Below are positions 11,237 to 19,604 of a stretch of DNA of 64,000 nucleotides, in pieces. The stretch is from Verrucomicrobiota bacterium (GTDB lineage: Bacteria; Verrucomicrobiota; Verrucomicrobiia; Opitutales; Opitutaceae). The stretch's first letter is position 1. Each line of letters starts with the position of its first letter. Under the pieces are notes generated by a model. It worked only from the letters and a program-made list of their open reading frames with translations, was not told the DNA's origin and did not search any database. The stretch is taken from NCBI GenBank assembly GCA_019136515.1, contig JAGVUB010000112.1:1-64000 (forward strand), in the 5' to 3' direction. The translations under genes and the position numbers were made by a program.

Positions 11237-11362
11237 CGCAAGGAACGCAAGGAGCGCAGAGACGAGTGCCGGGAGTATCCTCTTCGATCTTTGTGCTCTC
11301 TGCGTTCTTTGCGGCTAGTCCTCCTCCGTTTCCTTCTCTGTGTCCTCTGTGCGCTCTGTGGT
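11237..11362 (+). repeat. Nonamer repeat blocks in inverted arrangement, sucB-lpd
   Basis: The sucB-lpd gap is made largely of period-9 units. One block has CGCAAGGAA, CGCAAGGAG and CGCAGAGA (11237-11262). A second block in opposite sense has CTTTGTGCT, CTCTGCGTT and CTTTGCGG (11289-11314). A third has CTCTGTGTC, CTCTGTGCG and CTCTGTGGT (11336-11362). Blocks one and two can fold into a long imperfect hairpin. It ends 12 bases before the lpd start and may affect its translation. Confidence 0.6.
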
Positions 11363-11374
11363 GAAATCCTGATC

Positions 11375-12763
11375 ATGCAATCCTTCGACCTCCTCATCCT
11401 CGGTGCCGGCCCCGGCGGCTACGTGTGCGCGTTCCGCGCCGCGCAACTCGGCCTGAAAGTCGCGCTGGTCGACAAGCGCCCCACCCTCGGAGGCACCTGC
11501 CTCAACGTCGGTTGCATCCCGTCGAAGGCGCTGCTTCACGCAACGGAGCATTTCGCCTGGGCCAAGAACCACGCCGCGGAGAGCGGGATCAAGCTCGGCG
11601 CCGTCGAGATCGATGTCGCCGCGCTGCTGAAGCGCAAAGACGCCATCGTCGCCAAACTTACCAGCGGCGTCGCCCAACTCGCGAAGGCCCGCCAGATCGC
11701 CGTCTTCACCGGCACCGCCAGCTTCACCGGGCCCAAGGCCATTCAGGTCACTGCCGCCGACGGCAAAACCGAGGACGTCACCGCGACCAATATCGTCGTC
11801 GCCACCGGCTCCGCCCCGGTCGAGTTGCCCTTCCTGAAGTTCAACGGGCAGACCGTCGTCTCCTCCGACGCCGCCATCGCCTTCGAGTCCATCCCCAAGA
11901 AGATGGTCGTGGTCGGCGGCGGCGCCATCGGCCTTGAACTCGGTTCCGCGTGGGCGCGTCTCGGCGCCGAGGTCACCGTCGTCGAGTTTCTCCCCAAGAT
12001 CGTCGCCGCCTACGACGACGACATCGTCCGCAGCTTCACCCGCCTCCTCCAGAAACAAGGCCTCAAGATCGAGACAGGCGCGAAGGTCACCGGCTACGCC
12101 GACGGCGTCCTCACCGCCGAGCGCGACGGCCCGAAGCTCGGGTTTCCCGCCGACAAGGTGCTCGTCGCCGTCGGCCGCCGCCCGTTCACCGACGGCCTCA
12201 ATCTCGCCGCCGCCGGCGTCGAACTCGACGACAAGAAGCGCATCAAGGTCGATGCGCATCTGCGCACCACCGCCGACGGCGTCTGGGCGATCGGCGATGT
12301 CGTGGCTGGGCCGATGCTCGCCCACAAGGCCGAGGAAGACGGCGTGGCCGTCGCCGAGTGGATCGCGGGAAAAGCCGGCCACATCGACTGGGATCTCGTG
12401 CCCGCCATCGTCTACACCAACCCGGAGGTCGCCAGCGTCGGCCTCGGCGAAGATGCCGCCAAGAACCGCGGCGTCGCTGTCCGCGTGGGCAAGTTCAGCT
12501 TCGCCGCGAACGGTCGCGCCCTCGCGTCCGAAGCCGCCGACGGCTTTGTGAAGCTCATCGCCGACGCCAAGACCGACCGCCTCCTCGGCGCACAGATTCT
12601 CGGCCGCGGCGCCGGCGAGCTCATCAGCGAGGTCGTTGCCCACATGAGCTACGGCGGCAGCGCCGAGGATCTGGCACGCACGATCCACGCCCATCCGACG
12701 ATGAGCGAAGCCGTGAAGGAAGCCGCCCTCGCCGTCAGCAAGAGCGCCCTGCACGCGCTGTGA
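11375..12763 (+). CDS. lpdA: Dihydrolipoyl dehydrogenase (E3)
   Basis: Flavoprotein that reoxidises dihydrolipoamide and reduces NAD+, completing the 2-oxoglutarate dehydrogenase complex. Visible are the FAD-binding LLILGAGPGGYVCA, the redox disulfide C42/C47 in GGTCLNVGCIPSK, the NAD-binding VVGGGAIGLELG, and the C-terminal HAHPTMSEA with the catalytic His and Glu. The ATG at 11375 gives 462 residues; the frame is open upstream only through the nonamer repeat. Distal gene of the sucA-sucB-lpd set. Confidence 0.96.
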   Translation: MQSFDLLILGAGPGGYVCAFRAAQLGLKVALVDKRPTLGGTCLNVGCIPSKALLHATEHFAWAKNHAAESGIKLGAVEIDVAALLKRKDAIVAKLTSGVAQLAKARQIAVFTGTASFTGPKAIQVTAADGKTEDVTATNIVVATGSAPVELPFLKFNGQTVVSSDAAIAFESIPKKMVVVGGGAIGLELGSAWARLGAEVTVVEFLPKIVAAYDDDIVRSFTRLLQKQGLKIETGAKVTGYADGVLTAERDGPKLGFPADKVLVAVGRRPFTDGLNLAAAGVELDDKKRIKVDAHLRTTADGVWAIGDVVAGPMLAHKAEEDGVAVAEWIAGKAGHIDWDLVPAIVYTNPEVASVGLGEDAAKNRGVAVRVGKFSFAANGRALASEAADGFVKLIADAKTDRLLGAQILGRGAGELISEVVAHMSYGGSAEDLARTIHAHPTMSEAVKEAALAVSKSALHAL

Positions 12764-12971
12764 GCCTTGTCGCATCTCGCCTCCGATTTGTGTGGGGGAG
12801 CTTTACGCCCACCCTTTAGCTGGGAGAACACTGGCAACCGCGAAGCCAACCTCTCGTCGGCATCAGTTGTTCCGCCTTATCGCAACCACGAGATCTCGGT
12901 ACGGTTAAGCGGACAGATGCGGCTGAGAACCTGCCCGTTGACGGCCCAGGCGGCGCGCCTACGCTGCCGCC

Positions 12972-13184
12972 ATGACTCTCGCGAGCTTTCCCGCACTGAA
13001 GAAGCTGCCGAACCGCAAGAAACTCGAGCTGGCCGACGCGCTCTGGCAGGCCGGAATCAGCGATGCGACTCCGGTCACCACCAAGCAGAAAAAGCTGCTC
13101 GCGGCGCGATGGGCCGACTACCAAGCCGGGAAATCCAAGCGCATCAGCATAGCGGAGATGGAACAGCGCCTCGCGAAGCCGTGA
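12972..13184 (+). CDS. Antitoxin, addiction-module component family
   Basis: A 70-residue protein with the pattern of the small 'putative addiction module component' family: an N-terminal helical region containing KKLELADALWQ and a C-terminal AARWADYQAGKSKRISIAEMEQRL segment. It overlaps the following RelE/ParE-type gene by four bases (GTGA), the usual antitoxin-first order. It is expected to bind and neutralise that toxin and repress the pair; this is inferred from the family. Confidence 0.8.
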   Translation: MTLASFPALKKLPNRKKLELADALWQAGISDATPVTTKQKKLLAARWADYQAGKSKRISIAEMEQRLAKP

Positions 13185-13495
13185 GAAGCCAAACCGTCGA
13201 GGCCCTCGAGATCGTAGAGGCGGATCTACGGGCCGCACGATCTTTCTACGATTCGTGGCGGTCGGATGGTAGCAGCTACCTGCAGGCACGGTTTCGCGAG
13301 ACCGTCAGCTGGATAGCATGGAATCCAGAGCTATTCCCCCGCAAACACCGGTTCTTCCGGCGAGCGATCATCCGCAACACTTACTTCGCCGTCTTTTTCG
13401 TCATCGAACCGGACGTGACGACCATCGTCGCCGTCCTCGATCTCCGGCAACGACCGAGCGCGATCCGCCGGCTACTCACGAAGCGGAGCCAGTAG
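13181..13495 (+). CDS. RelE/ParE-type toxin
   Basis: A 104-residue protein starting at a GTG that overlaps the antitoxin stop. The pattern EALEIVEADLRAARSFYDSW, LQARFRETVSWIAWNPELFP and RRAIIRNTYFAVFFVIE, followed by VAVLDLRQRPSAI, matches RelE/ParE-superfamily toxins. Whether it cleaves mRNA or poisons gyrase cannot be told from the sequence. It ends six bases before dgkA. Confidence 0.8.
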   Translation: MRSQTVEALEIVEADLRAARSFYDSWRSDGSSYLQARFRETVSWIAWNPELFPRKHRFFRRAIIRNTYFAVFFVIEPDVTTIVAVLDLRQRPSAIRRLLTKRSQ

Positions 13496-13501
13496 ACCGT
13501 C

Positions 13502-13870
13502 ATGTCCGCCCTCGCCGCCCGTCTCCGCAGTTTCGCCTATGCCTTTGCCGGGCTCCGCACACTGTTTGCCACGCAGCCGAATTTCCGTATTCACGCATTC
13601 GCGGCAGTGGCTGTCGCCGCCGCCGGGTGGGCACTCCGAGTCACCCTCGCCGACTGGCTCTGGCTCACCGCCGCGATCGCCGGCGTGCTCGTGACGGAAG
13701 CCTTGAACACCGCGCTCGAGTTTCTCGCCGATGCCGTCTCCACCGATCACCATCCGCTGATCGGCAAAGCCAAGGACTGCGCGGCAGCGGCCGTCCTCCT
13801 CGCCGCGCTCGGCGCCGTCGTTGTCGGACTCCTCGTCTTCGGTCCGCACCTGCTCGCGCTCCGCGGTTGA
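13502..13870 (+). CDS. dgkA: Diacylglycerol/undecaprenol kinase, DgkA family
   Basis: Small integral membrane kinase of 122 residues with three hydrophobic segments. The family active-site motif is visible as VTEALNTALEFLAD, followed by KAKDCAAAAVLL with the conserved Lys-Asp. It phosphorylates diacylglycerol or, in many bacteria, undecaprenol; the substrate cannot be decided here. The cytoplasmic N-terminus (MSALAARLRSFAYAFAGLRTLF) is typical. Confidence 0.9.
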   Translation: MSALAARLRSFAYAFAGLRTLFATQPNFRIHAFAAVAVAAAGWALRVTLADWLWLTAAIAGVLVTEALNTALEFLADAVSTDHHPLIGKAKDCAAAAVLLAALGAVVVGLLVFGPHLLALRG

Positions 13871-13957
13871 GGGCGCGACACCAAGGTCGCCGGTCGGATT
13901 CACCCAGATCGGGCCTCCCGGTTTTGCACGCAGCCGTTCTCCCGCTAAGTTCCGGCC

Positions 13958-14218
13958 ATGAACCCCAACCTCCAAGCCGTCATCAACTTCGCGGCCGACG
14001 AGGCCGACAGCCTCCTGGACGGAGTCGTCACCCCTGCCGAGGCCAGACCCGTGCTCATGGACTGGCTCGCCGACAATCATCCAAGCCTGCGCAAAGCCGA
14101 GCACCTGCAGATCGTCTCCGGGGTTCTAGCACTGCTGGAGCGTGAAGGTTTCTTTGCGAGTTCCGTCGGCGGCGACGGCGCGGAGGACCCATCCGAGTCC
14201 GACGAAGCGGACGAATAG
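13958..14218 (+). CDS. Hypothetical acidic protein
   Basis: An 86-residue protein with no motif I recognise. The first two thirds look like a compact helical domain (AVINFAADEADSLLDGVVTPAEARPVLMDWL) and the tail is strongly acidic (DGAEDPSESDEADE). Codon use matches its neighbours and an ordered N-terminus suggests a real gene. Expected soluble and cytoplasmic; no function is proposed. Confidence 0.6.
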   Translation: MNPNLQAVINFAADEADSLLDGVVTPAEARPVLMDWLADNHPSLRKAEHLQIVSGVLALLEREGFFASSVGGDGAEDPSESDEADE

Positions 14219-14254
14219 GCCACCAAGCTCGGCGCCACCACCGCAGAGCCAACG

Positions 14255-14401
14255 TCAACGCGCCGGATTCGAGACTGGCCGCGGCACCTCGGCGGGCTTG
14301 TGGCGCTCGGCAACGACGAGAAAAGCGATCCAGACCGCCACGAATACCGCCAATGCGGCCACGATCAGCAGCCAAGGGCGCTCAACGAGAGGATTTCTCA
14401 C
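14255..14401 (-). CDS. Small single-pass membrane protein at end of cco operon
   Basis: A 48-residue product from a GTG start that overlaps the end of ccoG by about 20 bases. It has one strong membrane span (WLLIVAALAVFVAVWIAFLVVAE) and a short charged, Pro-rich tail. Position and size suggest an accessory or assembly protein of the cbb3 oxidase, but it does not have the length or motifs of CcoH/FixH. Short, so the call rests on the overlap and the clean hydrophobic span. Confidence 0.5.
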   Translation of the reverse strand: MRNPLVERPWLLIVAALAVFVAVWIAFLVVAERHKPAEVPRPVSNPAR

Positions 14402-15830
14402 GCCAGTAGTCCTCCTGCAGCAGTTTGGGATCGGGACCGAGGAATTCGGCCGGTTTCGCGAGCGTGTAGCCGCCCTCCAGATCCTGTGCCGCGATCCGGT
14501 AGCGAAACTTTCCGGTGAACCGTGGCTTGGGCATGCGCAAGACCACCGTGTGCAGCGACTCCGCCATGGGCGCCAACTCGATCATGTCGTCGGTCCCGGA
14601 AAGCAACAGGCCCTCCGGCGCCTCCGCGACCGAGAGCGCGACCAGCCGCGGGCCATCGGTCTTGTTGGTGAGGCGCACGAGCATCTGGTTGCGCACCGCG
14701 TCGGCGTCGACGAAATACGCCCCGCCGGGCATGCGCATCGCATCGAAGGCAACAGGCTTCACGCTCGCGAAAGCCAGAAGCGCCACCGCCGCACCCACCG
14801 CCAATAGTGCAGCATAGAGCATGGTGCGCGGCCGTACCCACTTCGTCCGCCCACCCGCAAAACCCGCCAACGAGTCGTAGCGAATCAGCCCGGCGGGTTT
14901 CTTGAGCCGCGCCATCACATCGTCGCAGGCGTCGATACAGGCGGTGCAGGCGAGACACTCCATCTGCAGGCCCTGCCGGATGTCGATGCCGGTCGGGCAC
15001 ACGTGCACGCACCGCAGGCAATCGACGCAGTCCCCCTCCTTCGCGACCGCTGCGGTCGCTTCGGAGGGCACAGCCCTACCCTGCCGCCGAGGTTCGCCGC
15101 GTTTCGCATCGTACCCGACGACCAGCGAATGATCGTCGATGAGCGCGGACTGCAGCCGCCCGTACGGGCAGACGACGATGCAGAGCTGCTCGCGGAACCA
15201 CGCGAAGTTGAAGTACAGCAGGCCGCTGGTCACGAAAACGAAGAGGAACGTCCCCCAGTGCGCGGTGGGCGCGGTCGTGATCATCGCGTAGAGGCGTGGC
15301 AACGACACGAAGTAGGCCAGCAGCACGTGGGCGACGAGGGCCGAGACGAGAGAATAGAGCGCGTGTTTCGCGAGGCGTCTGGCCGTCTTGGCGGCATCCC
15401 AGGGCGCGGCGTCGAGGCGCCGGCGCGCGGGGGCGTCGCCCTCGAGCAGCACCTCGATCCGCCGGTAGACGTGTTCGAGAAACACCGTCTGTGGACACGC
15501 CCAACCACACCACACCCGACCCAGGAGAGCAGTGATGAAAAACAGGGCGAAGCCCGCGCCGGTGAGCGCGAAGAACAGCAGCCACGTCTCCTGCAACGAG
15601 AGCGTCCAGCCGAGCAGATGGAAGCGCCGGCCGGCGACATCGAGGAAGACCGCCGGGTGGGCCCCCACCGGGATCCACGGCAGGAGCACGTAGACGGCGA
15701 TCAGAAACCAGGCGGCGACGCGCCGGGCGAGCGTCCAGCGCCCCCGCGTGTCGGCCGGGTGGAGGAAGTTGCGCGAACCGTCGGCGTTGATCGTCGTGAC
15801 GGAGTCGAGACTAGGGCGGGCTGCGGACAT
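14382..15830 (-). CDS. ccoG: cbb3 oxidase accessory protein CcoG (FixG/RdxA)
   Basis: Membrane-bound iron-sulfur protein thought to handle copper/electron steps of cbb3 oxidase assembly. There are several N-terminal spans with the CGWACPQ motif, then two 4Fe-4S motifs (CVDCLRCVHVCP and CLACTACIDAC), a further span, and a C-terminal immunoglobulin-like periplasmic domain. Length 482 residues is typical. It is in the cco operon downstream of ccoP. ccoI (copper ATPase) and a recognisable ccoH are absent from this cluster. Confidence 0.93.
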   Translation of the reverse strand: MSAARPSLDSVTTINADGSRNFLHPADTRGRWTLARRVAAWFLIAVYVLLPWIPVGAHPAVFLDVAGRRFHLLGWTLSLQETWLLFFALTGAGFALFFITALLGRVWCGWACPQTVFLEHVYRRIEVLLEGDAPARRRLDAAPWDAAKTARRLAKHALYSLVSALVAHVLLAYFVSLPRLYAMITTAPTAHWGTFLFVFVTSGLLYFNFAWFREQLCIVVCPYGRLQSALIDDHSLVVGYDAKRGEPRRQGRAVPSEATAAVAKEGDCVDCLRCVHVCPTGIDIRQGLQMECLACTACIDACDDVMARLKKPAGLIRYDSLAGFAGGRTKWVRPRTMLYAALLAVGAAVALLAFASVKPVAFDAMRMPGGAYFVDADAVRNQMLVRLTNKTDGPRLVALSVAEAPEGLLLSGTDDMIELAPMAESLHTVVLRMPKPRFTGKFRYRIAAQDLEGGYTLAKPAEFLGPDPKLLQEDYWREKSSR

Positions 15831-15891
15831 GGGAGAGCGTTATCGATCGGGCGAGCGGCGCCGCGCTGACGGCGGGCCGTGGGGACGGCTC

Positions 15892-16485
15892 CTACTGGAC
15901 CGGCGGGGGCTCGACAACGATCGGCTCGCCCTCCCGGTGGTGGCTGAGCACGAAGGCGACGGCCTCGAGCACGGCCGTGTCGCTGAGCGGTTGGCCACCG
16001 CGCGGGGGCATGCCGCGGGGCAGGTAACCTTCGCGCACGAGCTTGAAGATCTCGGTGGGCTGGCCGCCGTGGAGCCAGGCGTTGTCGGCGAGATTCGCGC
16101 CGATGTATTTCGGATCCTCGGCCTTGCCGCGCAGGCTCGGGGCGTGGCAGGCCTGGCAGACGCTCTTGTAGGTGGCGGCACCGTTGGCGACGATCGCGGA
16201 GTTGCGCGAGGCCTGCCAGAGGTAGGGGTCGTTGAGCTTGTCGACCATCGCCGCCAGCTTCACCGCCTCGACACGGTTCAGCTCCTGCGTCACGCGTTCG
16301 CCGTCGGGCAGCACCACGCTGGCCTCGTAGTGGACGAACCAAAAGGCGACGGCGAAGGCGATCGCGCCGTAGAGGGTCAGCAGCCACCAGTTGGGCAGGC
16401 GCTTATCGTATTCCTGGATGCCGTCGTAGGTGTGCGGACGGAGGTTGTCTTCGTGGGGCGGCTGACCGGAGGGCTCTGGGCTCAT
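15892..16485 (-). CDS. ccoP: cbb3 oxidase subunit CcoP, mono-haem form
   Basis: Membrane-anchored cytochrome c of the cbb3 oxidase. The N-terminus has the CcoP signature (TYDGIQEYDKRLPNWWLLTLYGAI) with one membrane span. Only one haem-binding CxxCH is present (C110, C113, H114), with MPPRGG supplying the likely Met ligand. At 197 residues it is about one cytochrome domain shorter than classical di-haem CcoP proteins of roughly 290 residues. It lies between ccoQ and ccoG. Confidence 0.9.
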   Translation of the reverse strand: MSPEPSGQPPHEDNLRPHTYDGIQEYDKRLPNWWLLTLYGAIAFAVAFWFVHYEASVVLPDGERVTQELNRVEAVKLAAMVDKLNDPYLWQASRNSAIVANGAATYKSVCQACHAPSLRGKAEDPKYIGANLADNAWLHGGQPTEIFKLVREGYLPRGMPPRGGQPLSDTAVLEAVAFVLSHHREGEPIVVEPPPVQ

Positions 16486-16524
16486 GGGCGAGGGAAATGC
16501 GGAGTGGCGGAGAAAGGGAAACGC

Positions 16525-16725
16525 TCAGCCCTCGCGCGCAGGCGGGACCGGGGAGGCGTCGGCGGGCCGGTCGTCATCGAGCGCCATGGCGGCCCGCCGG
16601 TCGGCCTGGTCGCGCGGTAGGTGAAGCGCCCACAGCCATTGCAGCAGGCAACCGAGCGCCGCGAGAACGAAGAGCACGAGGGCCAATGAGGCCTGCCAGT
16701 TTTCGGTGACGAGACGACGAAACAT
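16525..16725 (-). CDS. ccoQ: CcoQ-like small oxidase subunit
   Basis: A 66-residue protein with one membrane span (ALVLFVLAALGCLLQWLWAL) and a polar Asp/Arg/Pro tail, sitting between ccoNO and ccoP, where ccoQ normally lies. Family sequences are poorly conserved, so the name rests mostly on position, size and topology. It probably stabilises the oxidase. Confidence 0.7.
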   Translation of the reverse strand: MFRRLVTENWQASLALVLFVLAALGCLLQWLWALHLPRDQADRRAAMALDDDRPADASPVPPAREG

Positions 16726-16760
16726 GGGATTGCGGAATGCCGGGCGGGAGGATCCGTACT

Positions 16761-19139
16761 TCAGTTCGCCGCGGCGGCGGCCTCACCGACCGCCTGTGAT
16801 TTGCCGAGCTTCTGGAGGTAGGCGATGACAGCGACGAGCTCCTTCTCCGGCGCGATGAGTTTGCCGGCGTTGCGCAGGTCGAGCGCGATCGCGCGGGCCT
16901 GCTGCTCGGTGGAGGCGGCGATCTCGGACTCGGTCATCTCCGGATACGGCACGCCGACGAGCCGCTGCACGCGCAGCTTCGCATGCAGCGAGGCGATGTC
17001 GGTCTCCTGCTCCGCCAGCCACGGGAAGGAGGGCATGTTGGAATCCACGTTCACGCTGCGCGGGTCGATCGTGTGGTCGTAGTGCCACGCGTTGCTGTAC
17101 TTGCCGCCGACACGGGCGATGTCCGGCCCGGTGCGGCGCGAGCCCCACTGGAAGGGATGGTCGTAGACCGACTCGCCGAGGCGGGAATATTCGCCGTAGC
17201 GCATCACGTCGGGCACGAGGGTGCGGATCATCTGCGAGTGGCAGTTGTAGCAGCCCTCGCGGATGTAGATGTCGCGGCCGGCGAGCTCGAGCGGCGTGTA
17301 TAGGACCTGGATGCGGTCCTCGACGTTCTCCGGCCGGTAGGCCAGGACGGTGGGCAGAATCTGGACCACGCCACCGATCGCGGCGGCGGCGAAGGTGAAG
17401 ACCGAGAACGGCAACGCGTTGGCGAGCAACTGGTCGTACCAGCGGCCCCACGTCAGGCCCCGGGCGGAGAAGTGTGCGTAGGCGATGAGGATCGTGAGGA
17501 TCAGGCCGAAGATCGAGAGCAGCCGCAGGTAGTCGCCGCCGAACAGCCAGAGGCAGCCGAAGAGCAGCGCGAAGCCGCAGGTGAGGATCGGCGGGTTGAG
17601 GAAGGAGCGGATCGGCCCCATCACCGAGGACGGCTCGTGCTCCTCGACCGCGACCTCGACGGTGCCGTCGACGGGCTGGCCGCTGCGGGCGGTCCGGTAG
17701 ATGTTGTAGGCGAGCAGGAAGAAGCCCGCGAGGTAGAGCGTGCCGCCGACCAGGCGGGCAAGCATCAGCGGGCGGATCGCCTTCAACGTCTCCGTGAAGA
17801 TGGGATAGGCCAGCGTGGTGCCGCCATCGGTGGTGGCGAGGAGGTTGAGGCCCTGGGAGATGCCCGAGACCCACATCGCGCCGACGTAGAGCAGGATGCC
17901 GATCATCGCGCTCCAGAAGTGGAGGTCCGCGAGCTTGGTCGAGTGCAGCCGCGTGTTCCAGAGGCGCGGCGCGAGCCAGTAGAACATGCCGGCGGCCATC
18001 ATGCCGTTCCAACCCAGGGTGCCGCCGTGCACGTGGCCGATGATCCAGTCGCTGTAGTGGCCGATCGCGTTGACCGAGCGGATCGAGAGCAACGGGCCCT
18101 CGAAGGTCGACATGCCGTAGAAGGTGACGCCGGCAGCGAAGAACTTGAGCACCGGATCGGTGCGAAGCTTGTGCCAGGCGCCGCGCAGGGTGAGCAGGCC
18201 GTTGAGCATGCCGCCCCAGGACGGTGCCCAGAGCATCAGGCTGAAGAGCATGCCGAGCAGCTGCAACCAGGTGGGCAGCGCGGTGTTGAGCAGGTGGTGC
18301 GGGCCGGCCCAGATGTAGACGAAGACCAGCGACCAGAAATGGATGACCGAGAGGCGGTACGAGTAGACCGGGCGCTCCGCGGCCTTCGGCATGTAGTAGT
18401 ACATGATGCCGAGGATCGGCGTGGTGAGGAAGAACGCCACGGCGTTGTGTCCATACCACCATTGCACCAGCGCATCCTGCACGCCGCCGAAGAGCGGGTA
18501 GCTGTGCAGCAGCGAGGTCGGGATCGAGAGATGGTTGACGATGTAGAGCATCGCCACGGTGAGGATCGTCGCAATGTAGAACCAGAGGGCGACGTAGAGC
18601 GTGGGCTCGTTGCGCTTGGCCAGCGTCCAGAAGAAGTTGGCCGCGAAGACGACCCAGATGAGGGCGACGGCGATGTTGATCGGCCAGATGAGCTCGGCGT
18701 ACTCCTTGCCGCGGGTGAGGCCGGCCGGGAGCGTGATCGCGGCGGCGACAATGATCAGGTTCCAGCCCCAAAAATGCAGCTGCGAGAGGAAGTCGGAGGC
18801 CGTGCGGCATTTGCAGAGGCGCTGCGTGGAGTGGTAGATGCCGGCGAACATCATGTTGCCCACGAACGCGAAGATCACGGCGTTGGTGTGCAGCGGGCGC
18901 AGACGGCCGAAACTGATGTATTGGAGTCCCTCGTTCTGGATCAGGCCGAAGGTGATCCACTCGAGGAACTTCCCGTTCATCTGCCAGAAGTTCAGCTGCG
19001 AGGCGGCGAGAGCGCCGGCGGCCATGCCCACGATGCCCCAGAAAATGGAGGCGATCATGAACCAGCGGACGGAACGATCGTCGTAGACGATGAGAGTCTT
19101 GGCACCGGGACGGGCGGAGGCGGACGGAGCTACGCTCAT
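16761..19139 (-). CDS. ccoN: cbb3 cytochrome c oxidase, fused subunits I and II
   Basis: Catalytic core of a high-affinity terminal oxidase. The N-terminal two thirds is CcoN, with many spans, the WWYGHNAV copper/Tyr-His region, WAGPHHLLN and GHVHGGTLGWNG haem-ligand segments. It continues in the same frame into CcoO, which has one span and a haem c motif in REGCYNCHSQMIRT, then a CcoO-like C-terminus. In most proteobacteria these are separate genes; here they form one 792-residue protein. The ATG at 19139 overlaps the ccoS stop by four bases (ATGA). First structural gene of the operon after ccoS. Confidence 0.95.
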   Translation of the reverse strand: MSVAPSASARPGAKTLIVYDDRSVRWFMIASIFWGIVGMAAGALAASQLNFWQMNGKFLEWITFGLIQNEGLQYISFGRLRPLHTNAVIFAFVGNMMFAGIYHSTQRLCKCRTASDFLSQLHFWGWNLIIVAAAITLPAGLTRGKEYAELIWPINIAVALIWVVFAANFFWTLAKRNEPTLYVALWFYIATILTVAMLYIVNHLSIPTSLLHSYPLFGGVQDALVQWWYGHNAVAFFLTTPILGIMYYYMPKAAERPVYSYRLSVIHFWSLVFVYIWAGPHHLLNTALPTWLQLLGMLFSLMLWAPSWGGMLNGLLTLRGAWHKLRTDPVLKFFAAGVTFYGMSTFEGPLLSIRSVNAIGHYSDWIIGHVHGGTLGWNGMMAAGMFYWLAPRLWNTRLHSTKLADLHFWSAMIGILLYVGAMWVSGISQGLNLLATTDGGTTLAYPIFTETLKAIRPLMLARLVGGTLYLAGFFLLAYNIYRTARSGQPVDGTVEVAVEEHEPSSVMGPIRSFLNPPILTCGFALLFGCLWLFGGDYLRLLSIFGLILTILIAYAHFSARGLTWGRWYDQLLANALPFSVFTFAAAAIGGVVQILPTVLAYRPENVEDRIQVLYTPLELAGRDIYIREGCYNCHSQMIRTLVPDVMRYGEYSRLGESVYDHPFQWGSRRTGPDIARVGGKYSNAWHYDHTIDPRSVNVDSNMPSFPWLAEQETDIASLHAKLRVQRLVGVPYPEMTESEIAASTEQQARAIALDLRNAGKLIAPEKELVAVIAYLQKLGKSQAVGEAAAAAN

Positions 19140-19363
19140 GAGCGACGAGGGGGCGGTGGCGGGTTGGCCGGAGGGGTGGAGGTGGACGGCTGGGCGGGTT
19201 GCGGGCCACGCGCCGACGCGGGCGGCGCGTCGTCCTCGAGCGGAAGCAACGCGCTGCGCTCGGGAGAACCGAAATGGAAACGCCGGTGTTCCTTCACGAA
19301 GAGCGCGAGGAAGACAAGCGCCAGCAACAGGCTCAGGATGACCGTGATCCAGAGTACCGGCAT
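19136..19363 (-). CDS. ccoS: CcoS-like oxidase assembly protein
   Basis: A 75-residue protein with an N-terminal span (MPVLWITVILSLLLALVFLALFV) and an acidic LEDD segment, followed by a Pro-rich tail. This resembles CcoS, needed for cofactor insertion into cbb3 oxidase, though the tail is longer than usual. It overlaps ccoNO by four bases and is the first gene of the operon. The 241-bp gap to the divergent gene at 19605 must hold its promoter; no FNR-type palindrome was seen there. Confidence 0.7.
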   Translation of the reverse strand: MPVLWITVILSLLLALVFLALFVKEHRRFHFGSPERSALLPLEDDAPPASARGPQPAQPSTSTPPANPPPPPRRS

Positions 19364-19604
19364 GGAGTGAGTGATGAAGGTGTTGGGCAGAGACGCCGTG
19401 GGTGAGCCGGCGGGCCGGGCCGCATCTCCGACCAAGGGCCGGAGGCGGGCCACAAATCCGCCGCAATGTAGTGAGGGAATCGGGGCCCGGCGCAAGCCCC
19501 GGATGGGTGTCGTCACGCCGGAGCGCCAGCTGCGCCCCAAAAGATGCGGAGCGTTGGCCAAACAACGCTGCGACCCGCCCCGTCCGCTGTGCCACAATCG
19601 CCGC

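Noticed and set aside
17472-19370. Plus-strand open frame opposite ccoNO (632 codons)
   Set aside because: Antisense to a clear oxidase gene; Arg/Gly/Glu/Asp-rich and without domains.
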